A stretch of 64,000 nucleotides of DNA from Verrucomicrobiota bacterium (GTDB lineage: Bacteria > Verrucomicrobiota > Verrucomicrobiia > Verrucomicrobiales > Akkermansiaceae): positions 1 to 64,000 of the forward strand of contig RDYF01000028.1 in NCBI GenBank assembly GCA_004293285.1, given 5' to 3'. Positions 25,697 through 35,077 of the stretch are shown one piece after another. The notes below the pieces were generated by a model. The model was given only the letters and a program-made list of their open reading frames with translations. It did not search any database and had not been told where the DNA came from. Every line of letters starts with the position of its first letter. Position 1 is the first letter of the stretch. The position numbers and the translations under genes are program-made.

Positions 25697-26353
25697 CTAG
25701 GAATCGAAACGCCCTTCTTCCATCCAGCGCTTCGCCGCTCTAACCAGTGCCGCCCCATCGGCGAGTCCGAGTTTCTGTTTGAGATTTTCTCGATAGGTCT
25801 CGATCGTCTTATGACTCAACTTCAAATGCTGCGCAATTTGCATCGTAGTCATGCTACCTCCAATCAATTGAAACACTTGCAGCTCACGATTGGAAAGCTT
25901 GGCCAAGTCCGGATGCTGCGATGCGGGATCAGGGAAAATGTTCTGCAACAACTTCGCTCCCATGCGTGGACTCAAATGAATGCCACCACCGAGAACCGTC
26001 TGTATCGCTGCAGTCACGGACTCGGTCGCTTCGGATTTCATCAGATAGCCTCGTGCCCCAGCTTGCAGAGCCCGATGCGCAAAAACGTCTTCGTCGAATT
26101 GCGATAGAGCAATGATGCGAATCTTAGGATACTCCTGCGAAGTCTCTTCAATCAAGTCCAAGCCCTCGCCATCTCCCAAGCGCAAATCCATCAATATGAC
26201 CTCAGGCTGCAAAACCCGAATGGCTTCGCGCGCTTCTTTGACCGACGCCGCTTCACCGCAGCAAGTCAAGCCTTGCTGCTGGTTCAACCATTGCGCAAGA
26301 CCACTGCGGAAAAACAGATGATCTTCAACAATCAAAATGCGTATTTTTTTCAT
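25697..26353 (-). CDS. NarL/FixJ-type response regulator
   Basis: A 218-residue DNA-binding response regulator. The receiver domain (residues 4-120) has ILIVEDH at the N terminus, the phospho-accepting Asp56 in VILMDLRLGDGEG, IIALSQ for the switch Ser, and Lys in YLMKSEA. A LuxR-type helix-turn-helix follows at about 150-210 (LSNRELQVFQLIGGSMTTMQ then IAQHLKLSHKTIETYRENLK). The ATG at 26353 is preferred to an upstream TTG. It lies 11 bp after the histidine kinase gene and is its evident partner. Targets are unknown; the downstream hairpin array and mutarotase-like gene are on the same strand. Confidence 0.95.
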   Translation of the reverse strand: MKKIRILIVEDHLFFRSGLAQWLNQQQGLTCCGEAASVKEAREAIRVLQPEVILMDLRLGDGEGLDLIEETSQEYPKIRIIALSQFDEDVFAHRALQAGARGYLMKSEATESVTAAIQTVLGGGIHLSPRMGAKLLQNIFPDPASQHPDLAKLSNRELQVFQLIGGSMTTMQIAQHLKLSHKTIETYRENLKQKLGLADGAALVRAAKRWMEEGRFDS

Positions 26354-26364
26354 AGCCAAAATTT

Positions 26365-28959
26365 TTACTGTATTGACGATAAGGGAACCTTACAAGTCAC
26401 AGAGGTATGCCCGTCTAATCCCGACTCTATGTTCAACATGCCCCCCATACTAACTGCCCGATGCCGCATGATGCGAACTCCCATTCCCTTCTGCGCTGTC
26501 AAATCAGGGAACCAGTAGCGACCATCATTGGTCACCGATAGCACCAGGTGATCTTGATCTGTCGTCAACATGATTTCCACTTTGCGAGCAAAGCCATGAT
26601 GAATGGCATTCCTCGTCGCCTCCTGAGCAATCCGATACAACTGCATGCCTTGTTCGTGACCAATCGCCGGCAAATTCCCGTCGATGCTGACCTCGGACTC
26701 GACATCAAAGACGGACTTGGTTTCTCGGCCCAATTCGGAAAGTGCCACGGCCAGACCACCGGTCTCGATGTCCACCGGCGCCAAGATGCGGGCAAAATTT
26801 CGCACTTGATTGATCGCGTCATTGACCTGCCCTACCAATTCCTCGGCAATGTCGGCTTCTTCCGCCTTTTGATTGCGCAACATCTGCGCCAATGACTTGA
26901 ATCGAAAGGCGATACCGGCCAAATACGCTCCCAAGTGATCATGCAGTTCGTGCGACATCCGCTCTTGCTCGTGAGAACTGATCCGCGCGACTTCGCTTTC
27001 GAGATGATTGCGCTCAGAAACATCGCGCATTGCCGTCACCACCCAGCCTTTCTCGCGATTGCCGAGTCGGCTAATGCTGCACTCCAAGGGAAATTCTTCA
27101 CCCGAATGACGCAAGCCGCGCAATGCCACTTTTTGACCAGCACAACTTACACGATCTCGTGCTTCGCGATACAAACCTCGTTGTGTCACGCCTAACAATG
27201 TTTCAACAGATCGACCGTGAAGCTCTTGACGACTCGAGCCAAAGATCTGCTCGGCAATCCGGTTGACCAGTTGAATGGTGCCATCGATGTCCGTCAAAAC
27301 CAGTGCATCGGGAGCAAACTCAAAAAGATCTTCAAATTGCTTTTTGGATTGCTCCAACTCCGCCGTGCGCTCGGAAACCCGCTGCTCTAGCAAGGCCGAG
27401 TGCTCGCGCAGTGATTCGACTTTTTCTCGTTCCACACGAACATTTGTTTCCAAGGCATCGGCCAACTCTTTGGCGCGAGCTTCGAGTGATTCATTGAGCG
27501 CCTCAATCCGCTCTTGGTCGGCTTGTTGCCGCTGCTCGACCCGGAAACCACGAATGATGGTGGCATAGGTCGCCAGCAAGGGATCGATTTCTTTCACCAA
27601 AGCCAAATCATACCCGCCGGGTCGATTGGAAACCCCCACCATCGCCACCATGTCTCCCCCTTGCCAAATCGGAATGCCCAAGAAAGCGTTCAACGGTGGA
27701 TGTCCTGCGGGCAGTCCACCACGACGAGGATCGTGCGCGGGCATGTTGGCAATGACCGGCTCGCCGGTCACCAGAGCTGAACCAAACAAGGTCTTCAAAT
27801 TGCGAAATTCCAGACCTGTCAACTTGTGCTTCTCAAACAAATCTCGCGTCGCTTTGTTCCACGAAATGTCGGTGATCGCATGAGTTTTCATGTAGGGATT
27901 GCCCTCTTCATCACGCAACACTTCTGCAATGAACCCATATTCGCTTTCGGTAAATTTCAATAGCAATTTCAACAACTCCTCAAAAGTTTTCACCCGATCG
28001 GCAGAAGAGCCGGTGATGAAACGCGATTGCAATTGCCCTACCGCGCCTAACAGATCACTGGTGCGCTTGATTTTTAACTCGGCATCTTTTTCGTGACTCA
28101 GATCGCGAATGAATTTGCTCAAGAGCATTTCTCCATTGACCACAATGCGCGAAATGGTGAGCTCAATGGGAATTTTTTTACCACTCCGCGTCAGCGCCAT
28201 GAGCTCGAAACGACGACCATCCATCCAGGGAGTTTTTTGATGCAAAAAGTCCTGTACAATTTCCCCGTGAACATCGCGTGAACAGGGTGAGATGATGGTG
28301 TCATCCAACTTCGATCCAAGGATTTCCTCTTCATTCCAACCAAACACTCGCTCGGCTTGGGGATTCCACGCTTTGACCCGACTCTCCGAGTCGGTCATCA
28401 CGACCGCATCGAGCGAACTCGCAATGATCTGTTCTGTTCTTTCTTTGTGCTCGCGCAATGCCAAAGCGCTGTTTTCTAATTCATGCTGGATCGAACGATG
28501 GTGAATGCGCAACATCACCTGCCGCGAAATCCGCTGGAGCATCTCACGCTGCTCTGGGCTGAGTTTCCTCGGCACTCGATCAAAGACGCAAATCGTACCC
28601 ATTCGCATGCCGCTAGGGCTGATCAGCGGTGCTCCTGCATAAAAGCGCACGTGGGGTTCACCAGCGACCAACTGACTGTCGACAAACCTCAGATCTTCTA
28701 AGGCATCTTCCACTTCGAACAACTCGTCACTTTGAATCGCATGATGACAAAAAGATTGGCACTGCGGCGTCTCGGTGATCTCACAGCCATAGCGACTTTT
28801 GAACCACTGACGCGACCCGTCTAACAAGGAAATCAAGGCAATTGGCACTTGGCAAATTTGCGCAGCAAGATAGGTGAAGTCGTCAAACTCCACTTCCGGC
28901 TCAGTATCGAGAATTTGATACCGCTTGAGCTCCTGAATTCTCGCTTCTTCGTTTCTCAT
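26365..28959 (-). CDS. Multi-sensor histidine kinase with GAF and PAS domains (NarL-partner type)
   Basis: An 864-residue signalling kinase without obvious transmembrane helices, so probably cytoplasmic. Domain order: GAF at about 1-160 (SQWFKSRYG-like DGSRQWFKSRYG, CQSFCHHAI), PAS at 170-295 (SSLDAVVMTDSESRVKAWNP), a second GAF at 310-480, a coiled coil at 490-555, PAS at 560-670 (FAPDALVLTDIDG), then a HisKA_3 dimerisation domain with the phospho-accepting His in ERMSHELHDHLG, and an HATPase at 760-860 (QEATRNAIHHG, GMGVRIMRHRA). A GGGGGG-rich stretch just before the ATG can act as ribosome-binding site. The first GAF resembles those in GAF sensors reading small ligands or redox state; the signal is unknown. 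The response regulator follows after 11 bp. Confidence 0.94.
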   Translation of the reverse strand: MRNEEARIQELKRYQILDTEPEVEFDDFTYLAAQICQVPIALISLLDGSRQWFKSRYGCEITETPQCQSFCHHAIQSDELFEVEDALEDLRFVDSQLVAGEPHVRFYAGAPLISPSGMRMGTICVFDRVPRKLSPEQREMLQRISRQVMLRIHHRSIQHELENSALALREHKERTEQIIASSLDAVVMTDSESRVKAWNPQAERVFGWNEEEILGSKLDDTIISPCSRDVHGEIVQDFLHQKTPWMDGRRFELMALTRSGKKIPIELTISRIVVNGEMLLSKFIRDLSHEKDAELKIKRTSDLLGAVGQLQSRFITGSSADRVKTFEELLKLLLKFTESEYGFIAEVLRDEEGNPYMKTHAITDISWNKATRDLFEKHKLTGLEFRNLKTLFGSALVTGEPVIANMPAHDPRRGGLPAGHPPLNAFLGIPIWQGGDMVAMVGVSNRPGGYDLALVKEIDPLLATYATIIRGFRVEQRQQADQERIEALNESLEARAKELADALETNVRVEREKVESLREHSALLEQRVSERTAELEQSKKQFEDLFEFAPDALVLTDIDGTIQLVNRIAEQIFGSSRQELHGRSVETLLGVTQRGLYREARDRVSCAGQKVALRGLRHSGEEFPLECSISRLGNREKGWVVTAMRDVSERNHLESEVARISSHEQERMSHELHDHLGAYLAGIAFRFKSLAQMLRNQKAEEADIAEELVGQVNDAINQVRNFARILAPVDIETGGLAVALSELGRETKSVFDVESEVSIDGNLPAIGHEQGMQLYRIAQEATRNAIHHGFARKVEIMLTTDQDHLVLSVTNDGRYWFPDLTAQKGMGVRIMRHRAVSMGGMLNIESGLDGHTSVTCKVPLSSIQ

Positions 28960-29007
28960 ATCCCCCCCGCACTGATCGTAGGAAAACTTTTCTCGTTTTG
29001 CAAACTA

Positions 29008-29994
29008 TCAAGAAGAGGAATTTCGCAGCCATTGCCACACGCGAAAAGCCTGACCCGCTCCCATTTCGTCGACCGCATAGCTGTCTCCCGCATGCTGGCC
29101 ATCGATCCATGGCAGCAAGAATTCGCGCTGCGACTTGATCTCATGCTCGCCCTCGCCCGCCCAATCCCGCAGGTCGGTGAAGTTGACATCGGCCGTGAGA
29201 TCTTGATGTCCGCAGTTTTCGTAGATGGCAGAACCGGTGCGACATTGCTGACGCCAGTAGGCCCGTATGCTGCCATGCGGTTGGCGATGATACATGTCGG
29301 CACACTCGGCACCGTAATCAATGGTCAACATCGCACCAGATCGCCACTCGTTTCGAAAGCCCTGCAACCAAGTCCGCACGCGATCGTGCACTTCCACGCG
29401 CTGCCCGTCGGACCAATCGCGCTGCCACAAACTCGTCGAGGGAAGATCTTCGGCCTCACACCAGACTTCCCTCGCGATTGGCTCCATTGGCCGCACGAAC
29501 AACTCTTGCCACGATTGTTGTGCTCGACGAAAGATCCGCACGGGAAACGCATCAAAAAATTCGTTGGAATAGATCAACGCTCTTCCTCCACAACATGCCA
29601 AGGCCTTGCTTACATCGCGATGCCAAGTCACTCGCTTGCCAAGCAATGCTCGCTGTTTTTGACGCAGCGGCTCGGATTGCTCGACCAAATGCCAATGCAA
29701 ACTCCAGCGCCAACGCCACGGCAGTTGACGCCTTACAGCGTGAGCCAGCTTACCCGACCCGGGACCCAGCTCGATGACTTGTCGACACCCCGTCTCACGC
29801 GCCATGCGCACCAACCAATCGGCGATCGCGCGCGCCAAGCACGGCGCAATTTCCGCCGTCGTGGTAAAATCGCCACCACGACCCACAGTCGCGATCTTTC
29901 TCGCATAGTAACCACACTCAGGATGATGCAAGGCATCGCTCATGAACGTTTCAAACGACATGAGCTCCGACTCCGCTGACTCACCTTGACTCAT
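29008..29994 (-). CDS. SAM-dependent methyltransferase, MidA/NDUFAF7 family
   Basis: A 328-residue class I methyltransferase of the MidA family, homologues of the mitochondrial complex I assembly factor NDUFAF7, which methylates an arginine of a complex I subunit. The family hallmarks are FETFMSDALHHPECGYYAR at the N terminus, GDFTTTAEI, the SAM-binding VIELGPGSGKLA and the SNEFFDAFPV motif. The C-terminal domain ends with a Ser-rich tail. Bacterial substrates are not established. The ATG overlaps the stop of the M3 peptidase gene by four bases, so the two genes are translationally coupled. No complex I genes lie in the window. Confidence 0.9.
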   Translation of the reverse strand: MSQGESAESELMSFETFMSDALHHPECGYYARKIATVGRGGDFTTTAEIAPCLARAIADWLVRMARETGCRQVIELGPGSGKLAHAVRRQLPWRWRWSLHWHLVEQSEPLRQKQRALLGKRVTWHRDVSKALACCGGRALIYSNEFFDAFPVRIFRRAQQSWQELFVRPMEPIAREVWCEAEDLPSTSLWQRDWSDGQRVEVHDRVRTWLQGFRNEWRSGAMLTIDYGAECADMYHRQPHGSIRAYWRQQCRTGSAIYENCGHQDLTADVNFTDLRDWAGEGEHEIKSQREFLLPWIDGQHAGDSYAVDEMGAGQAFRVWQWLRNSSS

Positions 29995-32111
29995 GCGACC
30001 GCTGGCTGTTTCAACAAACCGGCCCGACGCAACAAAGGCTCTAACAAAGGATCGCGTCCCATGAAGTTTCGATACAACTCATCCGCAGGTGCCGAGTTGC
30101 CTTGACTCAAAATCTTTTCCCGGAAATCCAAGCCCGTAGCTTGATCAAGAATGCCCGCACTTTCGAATCGTGTGAACGCATCGGCATCGAGAACCTCGGC
30201 CCACTTGTAAGAATAGTAACCCGCTGCATAGCCTGTCGGCGAACTGAATAAGTGATTGAAACGTCGCGAAAAAGCGGGAGCTTGCGTGACGGAAGGAGCA
30301 CGATAGTCGACGAGGATTTCACGCTCGACTTCATCCAAATCACGACCTTGGTATCGGTCCAAGTGCATGTGCAGTTCGAGGTCGACTTTCCCATACGCCA
30401 GCTGCCCCATGAAACCAGTGGCGCTCATGTAGTTTTTCGCAGCTACCATTTTTTGATAGAGAGCATCGGGAATCACTTCGCCGGTTTCGTAATGACGCGC
30501 GAAGAGGTCGAGCGACTCACGCGCCCAGCAGAAATTCTCCATGATCTGCGAGGGCAGTTCGACAAAGTCCCACGGCACATTGGTTCCTGCAAGTGACTCG
30601 ATTTCGACATCGCTCAGCAAACCATGCAACAGATGACCGAATTCGTGAAAGATTGTCTCCACCTCGCGATGCGTCAACAAGGCGGGCTTCCCGTCGACCG
30701 CAGGTGTCATGTTGCCAATCATCAAGCCGAGATGCGGCTTGCGCGGCTGCCCATCTCGCGGTGGACTTCCTGCTTCGAGCTGATTCATCCATGCACCACC
30801 ACGCTTGGATTCGCGCGGATGCCAATCAGCATAAAAGGACCCCCAATGCTCGCCAGTGCGACGATCCCGTAGCTCGTAGCATTTCACTTCGGGATGCCAC
30901 ACTTCCATCACTTGGTCATCGGCATCAGCCGGACGCTGACCACGCTCGAAATACACGGAGGGAATTTCGATGACTTGAATGCCAAAAATTTTCTCGCACA
31001 GTTGGAACATGCCCGACATCACTTGATCGACAGGAAAGTAAGGACGCAGCGCCTCGTCATCGACGTCGTAGCATTCTTTTCTGCGCTTTTCCGCCCAGTA
31101 GGATCGCTCCCACGGCTCAAGCATGTCACATGCCTGCCCCGTTTTCTCCGCTTTGTATTCGCATAGCGAACGCGTCTCTTGACGAAACTCTTCGGTGATC
31201 CGACCATGCAAGCCTTCAAGAAAGGACAGCGCACTCTCACCATCGCGCGCCATCCGACGCTGCAAGACAAGATCCGCAAAATTCCGCTTCCCTAAAATGG
31301 TCGATTTTTCTTGCCTCAATCGTAAAATATCCCACACCAAGGACGCATTGTCAAATGGCCCCTCGGCACCTACTTTGACCGATGCCTGCCAAATTTCGCG
31401 ACGCAGGCTTTCGTCATCGGCATACTGCATCACGGGCATCATCGATGGCCCTTGCAACGTAAAACGCCACACTGGCTTTTCTTCGCTACCGTGTCCTTTG
31501 GCACGAGCATTGGCAGCAGCCGCCGCACAGGACATCGACGGAATGCCACGCAGCCGCTGCTCGTCGTCGATCAGCAATTCCCACGCATTTGTCGCGTCGA
31601 GAACATTTTCGGCATACTGCTTGGTAAGCTTCGACAGTTCGGCATCGATTTCAGCAATCCTCGCTTTTTGTTCCTCCGGCAAGTCCGCGCCGTCTTGTTC
31701 GAAGTCTAACATCGTTTCAGCGACATGCCGACGCTGGATCGGCTTGAGCTGCGCCACATCTGAAGAACGTCCGTAGCTTTTGAGCACTTGCCACAAATCA
31801 TCGCGCAAAGGAATCGATGAGAAAAATTCCGACACCTCAGGCAACATCGCATTCAGTGCCGCGCGCTGCTGCGGTTCGTCCGCCACCGAATCAAGATGAT
31901 TGAGCCGACCCCATGCGCGTTGCAAGGTCTTGCTCGCTTGCTCCAGGGCGAGGAATGTCGACTCATAACTCAGCTCTTCGGGCTTCAGCGCAACGATCGC
32001 ATCGATGCGCTTGCGTGCTTCTTCCAAACCCACGCGTACATCTGCTTCGACGTTCTCAGGTTGCAAAGTGGACCAACGAATGGCAAAGCTCGGATCATTG
32101 AATGGATGCAT
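29991..32111 (-). CDS. M3 family oligopeptidase (oligopeptidase A-like)
   Basis: Zinc metallopeptidase of 706 residues that degrades cytoplasmic oligopeptides. The active-site HExxH is in ETIFHEFGHLLHGLLSD, with the third zinc ligand expected about 25 residues on in NVPWDFVELPSQIMENF. The N-terminal helical region and the substrate-binding C-terminal part (APAFSRRFNHLFSS, GYAAGYYSYKWAEVLDADAF) match the thimet oligopeptidase/OpdA/Dcp group. The ATG at 32109-32111 (MHPFNDPSFAIRW) is favoured over an ATG 15 codons upstream. No signal peptide is seen. It is followed without a gap by the MidA-like methyltransferase. Confidence 0.95.
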   Translation of the reverse strand: MHPFNDPSFAIRWSTLQPENVEADVRVGLEEARKRIDAIVALKPEELSYESTFLALEQASKTLQRAWGRLNHLDSVADEPQQRAALNAMLPEVSEFFSSIPLRDDLWQVLKSYGRSSDVAQLKPIQRRHVAETMLDFEQDGADLPEEQKARIAEIDAELSKLTKQYAENVLDATNAWELLIDDEQRLRGIPSMSCAAAAANARAKGHGSEEKPVWRFTLQGPSMMPVMQYADDESLRREIWQASVKVGAEGPFDNASLVWDILRLRQEKSTILGKRNFADLVLQRRMARDGESALSFLEGLHGRITEEFRQETRSLCEYKAEKTGQACDMLEPWERSYWAEKRRKECYDVDDEALRPYFPVDQVMSGMFQLCEKIFGIQVIEIPSVYFERGQRPADADDQVMEVWHPEVKCYELRDRRTGEHWGSFYADWHPRESKRGGAWMNQLEAGSPPRDGQPRKPHLGLMIGNMTPAVDGKPALLTHREVETIFHEFGHLLHGLLSDVEIESLAGTNVPWDFVELPSQIMENFCWARESLDLFARHYETGEVIPDALYQKMVAAKNYMSATGFMGQLAYGKVDLELHMHLDRYQGRDLDEVEREILVDYRAPSVTQAPAFSRRFNHLFSSPTGYAAGYYSYKWAEVLDADAFTRFESAGILDQATGLDFREKILSQGNSAPADELYRNFMGRDPLLEPLLRRAGLLKQPAVA

Positions 32112-32278
32112 GCCCCAGATTACGCAGAGACCTTTCAAAGGCAATCGGGAATGCAAAAAATTTCTCGCTTGCAGGTTTGACGATTCTCACGCTTCGCCCT
32201 AACCTCGCCCTCCCCCTCTTCTTCAACTGTTTGAACGTATCGAATTCTTCCTGCGTCGCACCACGAGCAAGACATCCC

Positions 32279-32989
32279 ATGAGCAACACTCCCTCGATTC
32301 CTCAACACATCGCCATCATCATGGATGGCAACGGCCGTTGGGCCAAGCAGCGCGGCCTCCCACGCGCCCAAGGCCATCGTGCAGGTGCTGAATCTGTGCG
32401 CGAAGTCATTGATGCATGCAAGGAACTGGGCGTGAAGTATCTGACTCTCTATGCCTTTTCCTCGGAAAACTGGAACCGCCCCGCCGCCGAGGTGTCGGCC
32501 CTCATGACACTTTTGCAAAAATTTTTGCAGTCGAAGTCCAGCGACCTGATGCGGCAAAATGTCCGACTCCAAGCCATCGGCCAACTCGATCGCTTGCCCA
32601 ACTCCACCCGTCGCACGCTGGATAAGATCATCGCCGAAACCGCAAATAACGACGGCCTCACACTCATCCTCGCCCTGTCCTACGGTGCCCGTGAAGAAAT
32701 CACCGCCGCTGCAAAAAAAATTGCGCAAGGCGTTCTCGAGGGACGTTGGACGATCGATGACATCGACGCTCCTCTCGTTTCTTCCCAACTCGATACCGCA
32801 GGCATTCCCGATCCTGATCTACTGATCCGCACTTCTGGCGAAATGCGCGTGTCGAATTTTCTCCTCTGGCAAATCAGCTACGCCGAAATGGTGATCGTCG
32901 ATCGACTCTGGCCAGAGTTCCGCCAAGGCGACCTCTTCGATGCCGTGAAGGAATACCAACGCCGTCATCGACGCTTCGGCGGTCTATAA
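32279..32989 (+). CDS. uppS: Isoprenyl transferase (undecaprenyl diphosphate synthase family)
   Basis: Cis-prenyltransferase of 236 residues that makes undecaprenyl diphosphate, the lipid carrier for peptidoglycan and other glycans. The family motifs are all visible: IIMDGNGRWAKQRGLPRAQGHRAG near the N terminus, YLTLYAFSSENWNRP, ALSYGAREEI and the C-terminal DLLIRTSGEMRVSNFLLWQ. The ATG at 32279 precedes the first motif by 13 residues; the longer open frame upstream overlaps the divergent M3 gene and is not used. Its product feeds the lipid II cycle that also needs MurJ, encoded at 7.4-9.1 kb. Confidence 0.97.
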   Translation: MSNTPSIPQHIAIIMDGNGRWAKQRGLPRAQGHRAGAESVREVIDACKELGVKYLTLYAFSSENWNRPAAEVSALMTLLQKFLQSKSSDLMRQNVRLQAIGQLDRLPNSTRRTLDKIIAETANNDGLTLILALSYGAREEITAAAKKIAQGVLEGRWTIDDIDAPLVSSQLDTAGIPDPDLLIRTSGEMRVSNFLLWQISYAEMVIVDRLWPEFRQGDLFDAVKEYQRRHRRFGGL

Positions 32990-32990
32990 C

Positions 32991-33209
32991 TTAAGGCTTG
33001 GGCTTGTTCCCCGTCTCATCCTCCGCCACCATCGCGGCAGCATCGATTTTCTGTGCAGGCACCAACTTGGTCGCAGGAATGACTCGTGGACCACGCAAGA
33101 TCGCATGATCGACACCGCGCGACTCAAGAGGCTGATGGGTCAAAAAAGAGGCACTCAACCATGCCAAGAAACACAGTGAGCCGAGAATGACAACGTGCGA
33201 AGATTTCAT
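32991..33209 (-). CDS. Small membrane-anchored or exported protein of unknown function
   Basis: A 72-residue protein from the ATG at 33207-33209. Residues 1-23 (KSSHVVILGSLCFLAWLSAS) form one hydrophobic segment that could be a membrane anchor or uncleaved signal. The rest is polar with Pro, Ala and Lys (VIPATKLVPAQKID). It ends one base after the convergent uppS stop. I do not recognise a family. The codon use looks like that of the neighbouring genes, which argues weakly for a real gene. Confidence 0.5.
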   Translation of the reverse strand: MKSSHVVILGSLCFLAWLSASFLTHQPLESRGVDHAILRGPRVIPATKLVPAQKIDAAAMVAEDETGNKPKP

Positions 33210-33877
33210 GAAAAAAGTCTGCACCATGAATCGCATAGTGCCCCGCTAGAGAATCGCAAGCACCCGGTTCTGTCAAACGAATTGCCCGACCTCTCGCGCC
33301 CTCATGATTTCCCGTGGTTCTGCCACTCATCCCTTTGCGCTGATCTAGCGTTCTTCGCGTCTTCCGAATTCTTACTCGGATTCGACAGCTTCTACACTAG
33401 CTCGTGCATTGGAATGTTGGTCTGATTCATCGACAATGGCGCGGCATGTGCTTTGGATAAAAATGCCAACTGACTCGATATCGATGACAATCGCTGCACC
33501 TCTTCTAAGAGTGAAACGAACTTTTGCTGAATGCTAATGAGATAGAACAACAAAATTCGTTTTTTCATATCATAGCATGTTTTTCATCAAGCAGCCTAAT
33601 TCCCTAACGTTCTGAATCAATGGGCTCAGGAAAAGATCGATCCATTTCTCTCTACCAACTGACGAACTCAAAGGGTTCGCTTCAATCTCTGCCCGCCAAT
33701 CGGAATGATGAGCTTTTGCTGGATACCATCGCGAATGATCAAACCGCCGCATGGCTTTACACTCACGGAAAACTCCAAAGGCCCATGGAACCGGAACAAG
33801 GCTCTACACCAGAAGAATCAATCCCTGGCACGCGTTGCACCAAGAGTATGAGTGGAGGGCTCGCATGAGCCCGTCAA
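33210..33877. other. Gene-poor, lower-GC stretch with candidate small ORFs
   Basis: No recognisable gene lies in this 668-bp gap. On the minus strand two small frames stand in tandem: 33570-33752 (60 residues, from MRRFDHSRWYPAK) and 33392-33568 (58 residues, MKKRILLFYLISIQ..., hydrophobic start then a Leu/Glu-rich helix). The stop of the first and the ATG of the second are one base apart. On the plus strand 33620-33868 gives 82 residues with no family resemblance. The base composition looks more AT-rich than the surroundings, which would fit a decayed insertion. Confidence 0.35.
33392..33568 (-). CDS. Candidate small protein, 58 residues
   Basis: Begins with a basic-hydrophobic segment KKRILLFYLISI and continues with a likely helix rich in Leu, Gln, Ser and Glu (LLEEVQRLSSISSQLAFL). 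No strong Shine-Dalgarno sequence precedes the ATG. It could be a short membrane-associated peptide, a remnant, or chance; family unknown. Confidence 0.25.
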   Translation of the reverse strand: MKKRILLFYLISIQQKFVSLLEEVQRLSSISSQLAFLSKAHAAPLSMNQTNIPMHELV

Positions 33878-34972
33878 TCAGCGCCCCATGACTTCGTCCA
33901 TGACTTCGATGCATCGACGGTTCTGTTCCATGGTTCCCACGGAAATGCGCACCCACTCCGGCAGCTTGTAGCTGCTCATCGCACGCAAAATGATGCCACG
34001 CTGAAGCATTTTGCGGAATAGATCATCGCCATCGCCGACTTTGACCAACACAAAATTGGCCACACTGGGCACAAATTCCAAGCCTCTCTCACGGAAGGCC
34101 TGATGGTAAAAGGCTAGACCTTCATCATTCACTGCCTTGGTTTTTTGCATGTGACTGTCGTCGGTCAGCGCTGCCAAGGCTCCCGCTTGTGCCACGGCAT
34201 TGACATTGAAGGGCTGTCGCGCTTTTTGCAAAATCTTGGCGACGTGCGCGGGCGCAAGTCCATACCCCACCCGCAAAGCCGCAAGACCGTGAATCTTGGA
34301 GCAGGTGCGCAATACGCAGACATTGCGACCCTCTCGCACATACTTGAGCGTATCGGGGGCCTCGTCGAGAAATTCGTAGTAGGCCTCGTCAAACACCGCA
34401 ATCACGTGCTCGGGCAGTCGATCCATGAAACGATCCAGCGCTGCTTGATCGACCATAGTACCTGTCGGATTGTTGGGGTTGGCCACGAAAACCAAACGCG
34501 TCTGAGGCGTAATGGCATTGGCCATGGCCTCGAGATCGTGCACGAAACCCGGGTCGGCCACTTTGACGTAGCGCGCGCCAAATAAGGTTGCCATCAATTG
34601 ATAGACCACAAAGGCATGCTCAGCAGCGATCAGCTCGGCATCCCGATTCAAAAAACAATGGCACAGCAGCTCGATGATTTCATTGGAGCCATTGCCCAAA
34701 ATCACGTTTTCACGCTCAAAACCAAATTTTTGTGCAATCGCCGTGCGCAAGCGATAACCACCTCCGTCGGGATAAATGTGGGCGTCATCGAGCGCCTTGA
34801 TCATCGCCTCTTTGGCCAAGGGCGAAGGCCCCAGCGGGTTTTCGTTCGAAGCGAGTTTGATGATATCCTGTGGCTGCAAGCCGAGCTCGCGCGCTGTTTC
34901 ATCGATGGGTTTTCCTGGTTCGTATGCGACCAAATCACAGACAAATCGGTTGGCAAATTGCTCTACAGCCAT
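33878..34972 (-). CDS. hisC: Histidinol-phosphate aminotransferase
   Basis: PLP-dependent class I/II aminotransferase of 364 residues in histidine synthesis, converting imidazole acetol phosphate and glutamate to histidinol phosphate. The N-terminal LASNENPLGPSP motif is typical of HisC. The cofactor is held by Asn166 in ANPNNPTG, Asp in VFDEAYYEF and Lys226 in RTCSKIHGLAALRVGYG. The variant Cys-Ser-Lys-Ile-His in place of the usual Phe-Ser-Lys-Ala-Tyr is a mild departure. Related enzymes also act on aromatic amino acids. The gene stands alone; no other his genes are in the window. The ATG at 34970-34972 lies about 105 bp from the divergent DUF4230 gene. Confidence 0.93.
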   Translation of the reverse strand: MAVEQFANRFVCDLVAYEPGKPIDETARELGLQPQDIIKLASNENPLGPSPLAKEAMIKALDDAHIYPDGGGYRLRTAIAQKFGFERENVILGNGSNEIIELLCHCFLNRDAELIAAEHAFVVYQLMATLFGARYVKVADPGFVHDLEAMANAITPQTRLVFVANPNNPTGTMVDQAALDRFMDRLPEHVIAVFDEAYYEFLDEAPDTLKYVREGRNVCVLRTCSKIHGLAALRVGYGLAPAHVAKILQKARQPFNVNAVAQAGALAALTDDSHMQKTKAVNDEGLAFYHQAFRERGLEFVPSVANFVLVKVGDGDDLFRKMLQRGIILRAMSSYKLPEWVRISVGTMEQNRRCIEVMDEVMGR

Positions 34973-35077
34973 GGCGCGGGCAACATTTCACCAATTCCGC
35001 GCAGCGTCAACAACGGATTGCTCGAGAAGACGAGCTTGCTGCGTTGACAATGCCCAGACCTCGCTTATCTTGATTCT

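Noticed and set aside
33620-33868. 82-codon plus-strand ORF upstream of hisC
   Set aside because: No recognisable domain and no clear start signal; kept only as part of the gene-poor region description.
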